Shown one piece after another: positions 7,594-17,353 of a stretch of 64,000 nt of DNA (positions within the stretch are counted from its first letter, which is position 1; each line of letters begins with the position of its first letter). Below the pieces are notes generated by a model. The model was given only the letters and a program-made list of their open reading frames with translations. It was not told the origin of the DNA and ran no database searches. The position numbers and the translations under genes were made by a program. The stretch comes from Niallia sp. XMNu-256 (GTDB lineage: Bacteria > Bacillota > Bacilli > Bacillales > Cytobacillaceae): positions 1,714,501 to 1,778,500 of the forward strand of contig NZ_CP137636.1 of the NCBI RefSeq assembly GCF_036670015.1. Reading direction: 5' to 3'.

Positions 7594-10139
7594 TATGAAA
7601 GATCCTCACTATGATAACCGTTTCTTTGAAAATATTCTTTTGCTGTTATTAAAGCTTTTTGTTCAATTTGTCTTATTCTTTCTCTCGTAACACCATATAG
7701 TTCACCAATTTGTTCAAGTGTATGTTCTTTTCTATGGTGGTTCATCCCAAACCGAAGCTTTATAACAGATGAAGGAGGAATGGATCTGTTTTTCTTGTCT
7801 AAATAAGTCCACAAACCAATCCAGAAATCTTTATCCCACGAGTCATAGATATCTTCAATCATTAAATTTGAAAAAGTTGTGTAATCTGGCTCGGACACGT
7901 CAATAAAATCTGAAGTAGCTTTCGACATTCGATAAGTCTCTAAGTCACTTGGTTTAGAAAAATAAGAGAAGATATACCCGCGAATGGAGTCATCCTCGCA
8001 GTTTTCGAATTGGCTTTCATATAAGTATAATTCTTCTAAGCTTATATAATTTGTTTTAAACAATGTATAGTCATCCATAATATTATTATCGATATGAACA
8101 TATCCATCTAAAAGTAACTGCATCTCTGCTTCTTTATCAAATTTTTCCAGTTCTTCTATTCTATGAACGGGGATACGGATTAGATTTTTTTTGTTTTGCC
8201 TGTATCGTTTGAAGGCAGCACTTAAATATATTTTGAAATATCTATAAAAGCTATTTTTATTAGAAGGTTTATAGTTTTTATACGCTTTTTTCAATGCGAA
8301 ATAAGCTTGTTGAATATAATCTTCCAGTGGAATTTCATTAGAAGCGTATTTTTTAGCGTATCGGTAAATATTATGAGCATAAATCGTCCAGGCCCGTTCT
8401 AGAAATGCTGTTTCATCCATATACATATACATATACATTTCGTTCGTTAAACGTCTTGGATTTTTTTGAGCTACGATAGCAAGATCCCTAAAATATTCCG
8501 CCATTGATTTAACTTTTTGAGGAATATGTTTTGTTGTTTTATATTTCTCTTGATTAATTGTTTGAATGGAATGAATCGCTTTTTCGATATTACCCTTTTT
8601 CCATTTTGCAGGATTGAATATCCAAAAACCCTTCTGTTGTGGTACTTTTTCAAAATATGGTTGCCCAGAAAGTGTTGCTGTAATACTATTTTCGGCATAA
8701 GGTACTTCTTTTTTTACTAATTTAATAATCTCGGAGACATGTAAACCAGAAGGATGATAGATTAATGTTTCCGTTACTATTTGTAATAGGGATTTTTCTG
8801 TTAGTTGATTTTCCTCTGCTAGCCTGGCAATGTCTAAATATCGTTCCTGTTCTTTTACCCGTGCTTCATTTACATGGCTAATTTTTAATGTTAATCGACC
8901 GTCTTCCATTTGAAAATGCAATTGTTGACCAGGAACGATGGCATAATCACTCATAAGATTTTCAAGATGTGTTCCATGAAGAATATTATGAGAACGATCA
9001 TAAAAAAATGTAAGATTTAAAGTTTCGCTATTATCTATTAAATTGACGTGCAGTTCGTCAGCTGTTATCCAATCTTTAAAATAATGAGCGGCTATTGTTT
9101 CTTGAATCCGATCATAATATCTAACCGTATAAGAAAGAGATGTACGCGTTTGATTTTGTCTAGATGTTGCTACAGAAGTATTCGTAATCTCATCTACTGC
9201 GATAGGGGAAGGGAGTTTTTCAATCTTTTGATCGAGTAAGGATGTATCAGTTACACCCTGTAAGAGAGTTTTTTCTATAATCGTTACATCCTCGTTTTCG
9301 ATAAACATAAAACTGTCACCATGTGATGTCAATCGAATAGAAGGAAATTGCTGTAAATGCTCCCTCACAGACAGAAAGTAAGCAGGAAACTTGGGATAAT
9401 GTACCTCGATATTGAAGACAGCTTTAATCAATGAGCGAATTTTCACTTCTTCACCATATTGATTTTTTAAATAAGTAACTAATTTAGGTGTACTACGGGC
9501 AACTTCCTCCCGAATATAGCTTGTAACTTCTGTTGATAAAGAATGTAGGTTTGATTCATCATATGATTTGAGGGATACTTTCCCGTTACTTTTTACCGTA
9601 AATCGATTATCAAAGTGAGGAAAAAAGAATGCATTTGGATCAGAAATTTGATAATGTTCTTTAATCACTCGAACAGCCTCGAATATCGAAATATTTTCAA
9701 TATGTTCTTTTATAAAAAGTTGTAGGGCTAAGTCGTTGATTAGATTCCATTCGCTTAAAAGAATATATTTTTCACTAGCTTCCGTTTCCATAATAGTAAA
9801 ACGAGGATCCTTAAATAAATTACTTATTTGATATAAAGGATTTCTAAGCTGTTGTTTCATAGGAACTTTAGAATGGAAAAGTGTATCATATAATTCATCC
9901 AAATGGCTGCAATGGGACTGCTTCCTTTGATAATGCTGTTCCTCTACTTCTTCATAATAAAACCCAGCATTAAGCGCAACATCTAACACATATCTAGCAT
10001 CTTTTTCACTTGTGCCAGCACCATGTGCCCAGTTTACTCGAAGGTAATCAACAATGAGTCTGTAATGTAGAGGACTTCCTTGTTCTAAAAAAGCCTTATT
10101 AATTAGGGAAATATTACTAATAACAGGGCCGTTTTTCAC
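7593..10139 (-). CDS. sigma-70-like protein with HARE-HTH-like domains
   Basis: This is a large regulator of about 848 residues. The C-terminal third is clearly sigma-70-like. A region 2-like helical part (about 585-650) contains DYIQQAYFALKKAYKNY and a region 2.4-like stretch. IRIPVHRIEELEK follows near 654-666, matching region 3.0. Region 4 lies at about 795-835 with the helix-turn-helix TLEQIGELYGVTRERIRQIE. The N-terminal 540 residues are unusual for sigma factors. Winged-helix segments resembling HARE-HTH lie near 10-70 and 450-508 (IYHPSGLHVSEIIKLV ... FWIFNP). It probably directs RNA polymerase to, or otherwise regulates, the island. The GTG at 10139 is eight bases after AGGAAG. The other GTG at 10148 overlaps that site. 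It is divergent from brxF across 245 bases. A similar role could also be that of an RNA polymerase-binding co-regulator. Confidence 0.8.
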   Translation of the reverse strand: MKNGPVISNISLINKAFLEQGSPLHYRLIVDYLRVNWAHGAGTSEKDARYVLDVALNAGFYYEEVEEQHYQRKQSHCSHLDELYDTLFHSKVPMKQQLRNPLYQISNLFKDPRFTIMETEASEKYILLSEWNLINDLALQLFIKEHIENISIFEAVRVIKEHYQISDPNAFFFPHFDNRFTVKSNGKVSLKSYDESNLHSLSTEVTSYIREEVARSTPKLVTYLKNQYGEEVKIRSLIKAVFNIEVHYPKFPAYFLSVREHLQQFPSIRLTSHGDSFMFIENEDVTIIEKTLLQGVTDTSLLDQKIEKLPSPIAVDEITNTSVATSRQNQTRTSLSYTVRYYDRIQETIAAHYFKDWITADELHVNLIDNSETLNLTFFYDRSHNILHGTHLENLMSDYAIVPGQQLHFQMEDGRLTLKISHVNEARVKEQERYLDIARLAEENQLTEKSLLQIVTETLIYHPSGLHVSEIIKLVKKEVPYAENSITATLSGQPYFEKVPQQKGFWIFNPAKWKKGNIEKAIHSIQTINQEKYKTTKHIPQKVKSMAEYFRDLAIVAQKNPRRLTNEMYMYMYMDETAFLERAWTIYAHNIYRYAKKYASNEIPLEDYIQQAYFALKKAYKNYKPSNKNSFYRYFKIYLSAAFKRYRQNKKNLIRIPVHRIEELEKFDKEAEMQLLLDGYVHIDNNIMDDYTLFKTNYISLEELYLYESQFENCEDDSIRGYIFSYFSKPSDLETYRMSKATSDFIDVSEPDYTTFSNLMIEDIYDSWDKDFWIGLWTYLDKKNRSIPPSSVIKLRFGMNHHRKEHTLEQIGELYGVTRERIRQIEQKALITAKEYFQRNGYHSEDLS

Positions 10140-10384
10140 TAATGTCACTTCCTAAACAAATACATTTTAGTATAACTTCGACATAATCTCCAAAAAACCT
10201 TTGTTTTTCAGAGGAAATGGGGGATTTGATAAGAAGTAAAAATAAAATGTATCGATTTTTATATATCGATTGAACTAGTCATTTTTTACTATTTGATTCA
10301 TAATAAATGTAAAAGTTAATTATTTCATTTATGATAGTAGTAAGAAACAAATAAATAAATTAATGATAAAAGGTTGTATCATAA
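10140..10384. promoter_or_regulatory. divergent control region, sigma-like gene / brxF
   Basis: This 245-base AT-rich spacer must contain promoters for both directions. Two direct copies of TATCGATT lie at 10250-10257 and 10264-10271, each with the palindrome ATCGAT. An imperfect palindrome, TCATAATAAATG ... CATTTATGA, lies around 10299-10336. Either could be an operator. No -10/-35 pair was firm enough to place. Confidence 0.45.
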
Positions 10385-10825
10385 ATGGATTTTTCAAAGC
10401 TAAAAATTGAAATTCAAGAAATGAAAAGTCAATGGCACAAACTTCTCTTTTTATGCGATAATAGAGAGTTGATTAACTCATCATTAAGCATACATAACTA
10501 TATAAAAGTATTGAATCTCAATCTATTGCTTAGTAAAGCATTGTTAGACATACCTAAGACGAAATATCCAATGTATGTAGAAGAGTTGGTTCGAGGGTTA
10601 TTTCATGATCCATTAAAGATTTATCTCCTACAACATATTGAAATTTTATTTGATCCGGCTCTTCAAACACATCCCATTCGATTACTGGAGAATATTAGTA
10701 AACAAATTAAAATCATCGTGGTGTGGCCAGGTACATATGAAAATGGGAAATTAAACTATGCTGAAAGTGGCTATCCTGAATACTTTACTTGTGCTGACTT
10801 TGAAGGAAAAGTGATCTGGAATTAA
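10385..10825 (+). CDS. brxF: BrxF, BREX type 3 small protein, P-loop degenerate
   Basis: BrxF is a small ATPase-like protein found only in BREX type 3, of about 150 residues, and this one has 146. The second half matches the family closely: LLQHIEILFDPALQTHPIRLL at 81-101, holding the Walker B-like strand, then VVWPGTYENGKLNYAESGYPEY at 112-133. The first half keeps the NLLLSKALLDIP element at 46-57. At residues 20-33, where BrxF normally has a Walker A loop (GPxGSGKT), this protein reads LLFLCDNRELINSS and has no Gly-Lys-Thr. It may have lost nucleotide binding. It is first in the brxF-brxC-pglX-pglZ run and ends 14 bases before brxC. Confidence 0.8.
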   Translation: MDFSKLKIEIQEMKSQWHKLLFLCDNRELINSSLSIHNYIKVLNLNLLLSKALLDIPKTKYPMYVEELVRGLFHDPLKIYLLQHIEILFDPALQTHPIRLLENISKQIKIIVVWPGTYENGKLNYAESGYPEYFTCADFEGKVIWN

Positions 10826-10839
10826 GGGGGAAAGACGAG

Positions 10840-13800
10840 ATGTTACGTTATCAAGATTTAGTTCAATTTGAAGCGGTTGAGCGAGTCATTCAACTAAAAC
10901 AGGCCAATGATACAGATTATGCCATGTCTTTATTAAACCAATATGTTATATCGGAAAATATGGCTGAAAAACTAACAAATGAAATTATTGAAAACATTCA
11001 ATTTGACCGAATGGTTGACAACAAAGGTTCACTAATAGTTGGAAACTACGGAACGGGTAAATCGCATTTAATGGCAGTCATTTCAACAATCGCCGAAATG
11101 CCTGGAGCAATTGAACATTTACGTAATCGTGATGTAGCAGAGAAAGCAAAAGAAATTGAAGGGAAATTTAAAGTCGTTCGTGCTGAATTTGGCGCTGTTA
11201 CGATGCCACTGCGCGATATTATTTGCCGCGAGTTAGAACGAGGTCTCGAAAATATGGGAATTGATTATTCATTCCCTGCTGCTGATCAAGTGACAAACAA
11301 TAAAGACATGTTTTATGAAATGATGGAATTGTTTCATGAGCAATATCCAAACAAAGGTTTACTGTTAGTCATTGATGAGTTGCTTGATTATTTGCGTGGT
11401 CGTAAAGAACAAGAATTAACACTAGATTTAGGGTTTTTACGAGAAGTAGGAGAAGTTGTGAGCAAATCTCGTTTCCGTTTTATTTCGGGTGTTCAGGAAA
11501 TGTTATTTGATAACCCTAAGTTTAGCTTTGTAGCGGAATCGCTTCGTCGTGTAAAAGAACGTTTCAATGAAATTCGAATTGTTCGTGAAGACATTGCCTA
11601 TGTTGTATCAGAACGTTTATTGAAAAAAAATGACGAACAAAAAGCGTTAATTCGTGAGCATTTAAGTAAGTTTACAAAGCTTTATAACGGCCTTGGAGAA
11701 GACATGGAGACATACGTTAATATGTTTCCAATCCATCCTGCTTACCTTGAAACCTTTGAACGAGTAAATATTGCCGAAAAACGTGTCGCTCTTCAAACCA
11801 TTAGTAAGGAAATAGAGAAATTGCTAGCTCAAGATGTACCAGAAGAAGCAACAGGGATCATCTCTTTTGATCGTTACTGGCAGTACATTGTAGATGATTC
11901 TTCTCTACGTACAAAAGATAATGTAAAGCTTGTTATGAATAAAGTAGAAACATTAAAAGCGGCCATCCAAAATACGGTGAAACGCCCCTATAAAAGTATC
12001 GCAACTCAAGCAGTGAATGCACTGGCTGTGGATCGTTTGACGACGGATGATCTTAAAACACCAATTGGTCTGACATCAGAAGCATTGCGTGATCGCTTAT
12101 TTATAAGCAGTCCGATGTTATTAGATTTGGATGACGAAGCCGCCGACATGTTGACAACGACGATTGAAGCGGCAATGAAAGATTTAATGACGGCTGTCAG
12201 CTATCAGTTCATTTCTTTAAATAAGAACAATGGTCAATATTATATCGATATTGAAAAAGTCACCGCTGTAGACGATCTTATTGGGCAGCGCGGTGAAGGA
12301 TTGGCCGATAACCAATTAGATAGCTACTATTTCCAAGTCCTAAAACAAGCAACAGAAGTAGCAGACAACACCTATGTTTCAGGATATAAAATTTGGCTGC
12401 ATGAAATTCCATGGTTTGATCGACGAGTAAAACGAAGAGGATATCTTTTCTTTGGAGCACCGAATGAGCGGTCCACTGCACAGCCTGAACGGGATTTTTA
12501 TATTTATATGCTTCAACCATTTGAAGAACCGAAATTCAAAGATGAACAGAAAGAAGATGAAATTTTCTTTCGGTTAATTAAGAAAGATGACGATCTTATT
12601 CATTTATTGCGTTTATATGGTGGTGCATGTGAAATGTATAATGATACAACGACCAACCGCCATTTATATAAACCGAAGATGGATGATTATTTAAAGAAAA
12701 TTGTCAAATGGTTAAAAGAAAACTTTGTGGATGTTTATGAAATTGTTTATCGAGGAAAACGTGCAAGTGTCATGGATCATGGCTTTTTCCTTCCAGATAA
12801 CCCAGATACGTTAACACAAATAATCGATTCCGTATCACAGGATCTTCTATCTCAATGGTTTGAAGTTAAATACAGCGATTATCCAACGTTTAAAAAGCTT
12901 GAACGTTCTTTTGTGACAAGAGACAATATTCATACGTATGTAAAAGATGCCCTCGATTATTTAAATGGTAAAAAAACGAATCAAGGGGAAGCCATTTTAG
13001 ATGGACTTTTGTTACTTGATCAAAACGGAAATCCAACAACAAGAAATTCAGGTTATGCAAAATGGGTAATCAATGAACTTAATCGAAAAGAGCACGGCCA
13101 GGTGTTAAATCAAAATGAGTTGATTGAAGTGATTTCGACCGTACATGGATCACCAGATCAACGACTAACAAAAGAATTTCTCATGGAACCTGAATTATTA
13201 GTCGTTGTATTGGCAGCATTAGTGCAAAGCGGAGAAATGGTTGTAACGGTTGGCGATAAAACGTATGAAGCCATGAATTTTGTTGAATTTACGCGATTGC
13301 CGATCAATGATTTAACTTATTTTAAACATATTAAAAAGCCAAGTGGAATCAATGTGCCTGCCGTACAAGCATTAATCTCGATGTTTGACGCACCAAAAGC
13401 TGACTTCACTGATCCAAGTTCTGTTGACTTTGCGATTAAGCAAATTATTTCCAGTGCAAAAGATGCAACAGCTAGAACAGTGGAAATGATTGCCAATGTA
13501 AAAAATAAATTTACGATTTGGGATGGACAGTTATTTTCGAAGCAAGAGAAGGCTGAAAAGTTGGCAGAGCTAGAGAGTTTGAGTGAGTTCTTACAAGGAC
13601 TGCAAGTATATAATACACGTGCAAAAATGGTGAATTTAAAATATGATGTACAACGCATTGAAGCAGAGAAAGAACATTTAGATCTTGTTGCAAAACTAGA
13701 AGGGTTACAGCAAAAAATTAATGAATACACAAAAGTAGCGGATTATCTAACAAAAGCGAGATACATTGTTTCTCCAAGTCAAGATTGGAACAATGACGTA

Positions 13801-14538
13801 GATATTGCACTAGATAATTTAAGTTTAGCGCTTAAGAATGATGAAAGCTGTACAAAAGAAGTAGCAGAATTAGACCGGTTAAAGAAACAATATATTGATC
13901 ATTATATGGATCTTCACCAAAAAGCGCGGTTAAATGCAACCGAGAATAAAAAGAAGGCTGATTTATTAAGAGACAGACGCTATGAAGCGTTAAGCACGTT
14001 GTCATCTAAGATTTCCTTTTTGCCAAGCCAAACGTTTGAAGATTGGCAGAAAAGTTTAAAGTCCCTAAAAGATTGTTACAGCTTAACAGCGGAAAAGTTG
14101 GATTATACACCAGAATGTCCTCATTGTCGCTTTAATCCGCGGGAAGAACAAAACAAAGTAAAACCATCTTTAGCGGAATTAGAGGATGGGCTAGGGGAAT
14201 TACTCCATACATGGACGGATATGTTATTAACAAACTTTAAAGATCCAATGGTTAAAGAAAGTATTGAATTGTTGAACGAAGAACAAAGACAATTAATCAA
14301 CGAGTTAATTTCAAGCAAAACATTTACATTGCCGATTTCATTAAACTTAATCAATGCGATTAACAATGTATTGAAGGGGATTCATAAAGAACCAATTGAA
14401 ATGGAACACCTAATGAAAGCACTAGGAGATGGAAATCCGATTACGGTTGATGAAGCAAAGAAAAATTTCGAACTCTTATTAAAAGGGATTATTGGCAGTA
14501 ATGATGCAAGTCGAATCCGTTTAACAATCAAGAAGTAA
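10840..14538 (+). CDS. brxC: BrxC, BREX ATPase (DUF6079 type)
   Basis: BrxC/PglY is the large ATPase of BREX, needed for defence and usually for methylation. This 1232-residue protein is of the type 3 form. Walker A is GNYGTGKSH at 68-76. Walker B is LLLVIDE at 174-180, followed by LLDYLRGRK. A long helical and coiled region lies from about 850 to 1060, and a CPHC zinc knuckle lies near 1092. The start ATG 10840 follows AAGGGGGA. The gene lies between brxF and pglX with gaps of 14 and 16 bases, so it belongs to one operon. No truncation is seen. BrxC proteins of other BREX types form large oligomers, which may hold here. Confidence 0.88.
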   Translation: MLRYQDLVQFEAVERVIQLKQANDTDYAMSLLNQYVISENMAEKLTNEIIENIQFDRMVDNKGSLIVGNYGTGKSHLMAVISTIAEMPGAIEHLRNRDVAEKAKEIEGKFKVVRAEFGAVTMPLRDIICRELERGLENMGIDYSFPAADQVTNNKDMFYEMMELFHEQYPNKGLLLVIDELLDYLRGRKEQELTLDLGFLREVGEVVSKSRFRFISGVQEMLFDNPKFSFVAESLRRVKERFNEIRIVREDIAYVVSERLLKKNDEQKALIREHLSKFTKLYNGLGEDMETYVNMFPIHPAYLETFERVNIAEKRVALQTISKEIEKLLAQDVPEEATGIISFDRYWQYIVDDSSLRTKDNVKLVMNKVETLKAAIQNTVKRPYKSIATQAVNALAVDRLTTDDLKTPIGLTSEALRDRLFISSPMLLDLDDEAADMLTTTIEAAMKDLMTAVSYQFISLNKNNGQYYIDIEKVTAVDDLIGQRGEGLADNQLDSYYFQVLKQATEVADNTYVSGYKIWLHEIPWFDRRVKRRGYLFFGAPNERSTAQPERDFYIYMLQPFEEPKFKDEQKEDEIFFRLIKKDDDLIHLLRLYGGACEMYNDTTTNRHLYKPKMDDYLKKIVKWLKENFVDVYEIVYRGKRASVMDHGFFLPDNPDTLTQIIDSVSQDLLSQWFEVKYSDYPTFKKLERSFVTRDNIHTYVKDALDYLNGKKTNQGEAILDGLLLLDQNGNPTTRNSGYAKWVINELNRKEHGQVLNQNELIEVISTVHGSPDQRLTKEFLMEPELLVVVLAALVQSGEMVVTVGDKTYEAMNFVEFTRLPINDLTYFKHIKKPSGINVPAVQALISMFDAPKADFTDPSSVDFAIKQIISSAKDATARTVEMIANVKNKFTIWDGQLFSKQEKAEKLAELESLSEFLQGLQVYNTRAKMVNLKYDVQRIEAEKEHLDLVAKLEGLQQKINEYTKVADYLTKARYIVSPSQDWNNDVDIALDNLSLALKNDESCTKEVAELDRLKKQYIDHYMDLHQKARLNATENKKKADLLRDRRYEALSTLSSKISFLPSQTFEDWQKSLKSLKDCYSLTAEKLDYTPECPHCRFNPREEQNKVKPSLAELEDGLGELLHTWTDMLLTNFKDPMVKESIELLNEEQRQLINELISSKTFTLPISLNLINAINNVLKGIHKEPIEMEHLMKALGDGNPITVDEAKKNFELLLKGIIGSNDASRIRLTIKK

Positions 14539-14554
14539 CGAGGAGGAAGGAAGC

Positions 14555-17341
14555 TTGTCAAAAGATCCAAAGCAAATAACATTTATTCACGAGAGTACCC
14601 AAACAGACAACGGTCCCGTTGTCTGTTTGGGCATGACATTTGAAAATGATGAAGCAAGACGGGAATATTTTCGTAATGAATTAAGAAAGAAATTACCGGA
14701 TTTAAAACAAATCGAGGGATTTCCGATTGGGGAAGATGAGGATATTATTACGTTATCCGATCCACCTTATTATACATTATGTCCAAATCCTTGGATGAAT
14801 GATCTTATAGAGGAATGGGAGTCGAATAGAGGAGCAAAAAAGGAAGTAAATCAAGCACTAGCTATTGATGTAAGTGAAGGAAAAAATGATCCAATATATG
14901 TAGCACATACTTATCATACTAAAGTGCCTTATAGAGCTATTATGAGATATATGCTTTATTACACAAACCCAGGTGATATAGTTTATGATGGTTTTGCAGG
15001 AACTGGAATGACTGGTGTAGCAGCAGAAAAATGTCAAGATAGTGAACTCGTTAGAAAATTGATGGGCGATGATTATTCGGAAGAAATAGTTGGAAAACGA
15101 AATGCCGTATTGATTGATCTAGCACCTGCTGCTACTTTTATCGCTCAAAATCATTCAAAAAAAACCAAGTTGCCTGAAACACATGATATTCTGAGAAAGG
15201 TTATAAATGAATTAAAAACCGAGTACAATTGGTCAGTGTCTACTCTTGGATCAACTTTGGCGAAAGTCCCGGGTAAGAGTCTTAATGATACGTACACAAT
15301 GTATACTTCTTATTTTGGTGAAATAAACTATGTTATTTGGAGTGAGCTTTATCAGTGCTCGTCATGTAATCAAGAGTTAAACTATTGGGACGCTACTGTT
15401 GAGGAGCAAGACGGAAAAGACGTAAACAAAGAATTGGTTTGCTATCATTGTGGTGCAAAATTAATAAAAAGAGATCTTGAAAAAATCTTTATTTCTCATT
15501 TTGACTATGTTGCAAATAAAATAGTAAGAGTTCCAAAGGTTGTTCCAGTAAGAATTAATTATTCATATAAAGGAAAAAGATTCAACAAGAAGCCCGATTG
15601 GTATGATCTTGAAGTCTTTAAGTGGTTTGAAAATTACTCGGGATATTCAAAAATCACAAAAATGAAGTTTATTGAAGGTGTAGAGACAAGTAGACCTGTC
15701 AGAAATGGATTATTCTATTTCCATCAAGTTTATACGTATAAAAACTTAAGTTTACTTGATAAATTTTTAGAGTTAAGTGATGGAACAGGTAAGGAGAATG
15801 AAGCTCAGTTTTTATTAGGCAGTGCAATATCTCGATTGTCTAAATTTAATCGATATATGCCTCAGCATAATCGACATGTTGGTCCAATGGCGAATGCATT
15901 ATATCTTCCATCTTTATCTGTAGAAATCAATCCAATCTCGCAACTTGAATTGCAGTTAAATAAATTGTTAAATGCTTGGTCTGAAAATCAATATTCAGGA
16001 AATGTTTTATCTACTCAGAGTAGTACGAGTTTACCAATTAAGGATAATTCAATAGATTATATTTTTATAGACCCACCTTTTGGTGCAAATATTATGTATT
16101 CTGAATTGAATTTTATTAGAGAAGCTTGGTTGAAAGTGTTCACCAATAATAAAAAAGAAGCAATCGAAAATAAGGCTCAAGGAAAAACTTTAGGAGATTA
16201 TACTGATTTAATGCTCGAATCCTTCCGGGAAGCATATAGGATACTAAAACCAAATAGTTGGATTACTGTAGAATTCTCAAATACTTCAGCTAGTGTTTGG
16301 AATGCTATTCAGTACGTAATTCAGAATGCTGGATTTGTTATAGCTAGTGTAGATGCTTTGGATAAAAAACGTGGTGGATTCCATGGGATTATAACAACAA
16401 CAGGGGTAAAACAAGATTTAGTAATCTCAGCATATAAGCCTGCTGATGAAAGCATAATTCAAATGAAATCAGAAAGAAATACGGTCGCTTCGGCATGGAC
16501 CTTTATTAATCAGCACTTGAAAAAGTTACCTGTATTTACAGGTGTTAAGGGAAATGCATCGATTATTTTAGAGAGAACACCAAGAATTTTATATGATAGA
16601 ATGATTGCCTATCATGTCCAAACTGGCTTGCCTATACCTATAAATGCTTTAGATTTTCAAAAAGAGCTTGCACAACGTTACTCAATGCGTGATGGTATGG
16701 TGTTCTTGGAATCTCAAGTTGCTGAATATGATCGAAAAAGAATATTGGCAAAAGATTTTGTTCAACAAACTCTTTTTGTTTCAGATGAAACCAGTGCCAT
16801 TGAATGGATTCGTCAACAGCTTCTAAAGAAGCCACAAACCCGTCAGGATATTCAACCAAACTTTATGATAGAAATTCAACATATTGCCAAACACGAATTA
16901 CTCCCAGAATTAGATGATTTATTACATCAAAACTTTTTAAGATATGATGGTGATGGCAATGTTCCAGACCAAATCGTTTCCTATTTAAGAAGGAACTACA
17001 AAGATTTACGTGGTTTAGAGCCTGACGATCCGGCTGTAATAGATAAGGCAATAAATCGTTGGTATGTTCCAGATCCAAATAAACAAGCCGATTTAGAAAA
17101 ACTTCGTGAAAAAGCCTTGTTACGTGAATTTGATGGGTATATCGAAGAGTTAGAAAAGAGCAAGAAAAAGCTAAAGCAATTCCGAACAGAGGCGATTCGA
17201 GCTGGGTTCAAAAAAGCTTACGGTGAGAAGGACTTTGAAAAAATTGTAAAAGTCGGGGATCGACTTCCTGAAAGCATTATTCAAGAAGATGATAAATTGC
17301 TAATGTATTACGACAATGCGTCTATTCGATTAGGATTATAA
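14555..17341 (+). CDS. pglX: PglX-type DNA methyltransferase, BREX type 3
   Basis: This is the BREX modification enzyme, expected to transfer methyl from AdoMet to an adenine (N6) in a specific host site. It has 928 residues and starts at TTG 14555, eight bases after GAGGAGG. The motif SDPPYYT (68-74) precedes the AdoMet-binding loop DGFAGTGMTG (145-154), an order typical of N4/N6 methylases. A second acidic motif, IDPPFGANIMYSE, lies at about 505-517 and is followed by a helix and strand pattern of a methylase core. A zinc ribbon (CSSC ... CYHC) lies near 268-308. The C-terminal 200 residues are charged and helical and may contact DNA or partners. It is followed after 12 bases by pglZ. Target sequence cannot be read from the DNA. 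Confidence 0.86.
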   Translation: MSKDPKQITFIHESTQTDNGPVVCLGMTFENDEARREYFRNELRKKLPDLKQIEGFPIGEDEDIITLSDPPYYTLCPNPWMNDLIEEWESNRGAKKEVNQALAIDVSEGKNDPIYVAHTYHTKVPYRAIMRYMLYYTNPGDIVYDGFAGTGMTGVAAEKCQDSELVRKLMGDDYSEEIVGKRNAVLIDLAPAATFIAQNHSKKTKLPETHDILRKVINELKTEYNWSVSTLGSTLAKVPGKSLNDTYTMYTSYFGEINYVIWSELYQCSSCNQELNYWDATVEEQDGKDVNKELVCYHCGAKLIKRDLEKIFISHFDYVANKIVRVPKVVPVRINYSYKGKRFNKKPDWYDLEVFKWFENYSGYSKITKMKFIEGVETSRPVRNGLFYFHQVYTYKNLSLLDKFLELSDGTGKENEAQFLLGSAISRLSKFNRYMPQHNRHVGPMANALYLPSLSVEINPISQLELQLNKLLNAWSENQYSGNVLSTQSSTSLPIKDNSIDYIFIDPPFGANIMYSELNFIREAWLKVFTNNKKEAIENKAQGKTLGDYTDLMLESFREAYRILKPNSWITVEFSNTSASVWNAIQYVIQNAGFVIASVDALDKKRGGFHGIITTTGVKQDLVISAYKPADESIIQMKSERNTVASAWTFINQHLKKLPVFTGVKGNASIILERTPRILYDRMIAYHVQTGLPIPINALDFQKELAQRYSMRDGMVFLESQVAEYDRKRILAKDFVQQTLFVSDETSAIEWIRQQLLKKPQTRQDIQPNFMIEIQHIAKHELLPELDDLLHQNFLRYDGDGNVPDQIVSYLRRNYKDLRGLEPDDPAVIDKAINRWYVPDPNKQADLEKLREKALLREFDGYIEELEKSKKKLKQFRTEAIRAGFKKAYGEKDFEKIVKVGDRLPESIIQEDDKLLMYYDNASIRLGL

Positions 17342-17353
17342 GTTGGTGATAAT

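Noticed and set aside
8411-8440. Tandem ATACAT hexamers, coding for Met-Tyr repeats in the sigma-like protein, as a phase-variation switch
   Set aside because: The unit is six bases, so slippage would keep the frame. It would only change the length of a short Met-Tyr stretch.
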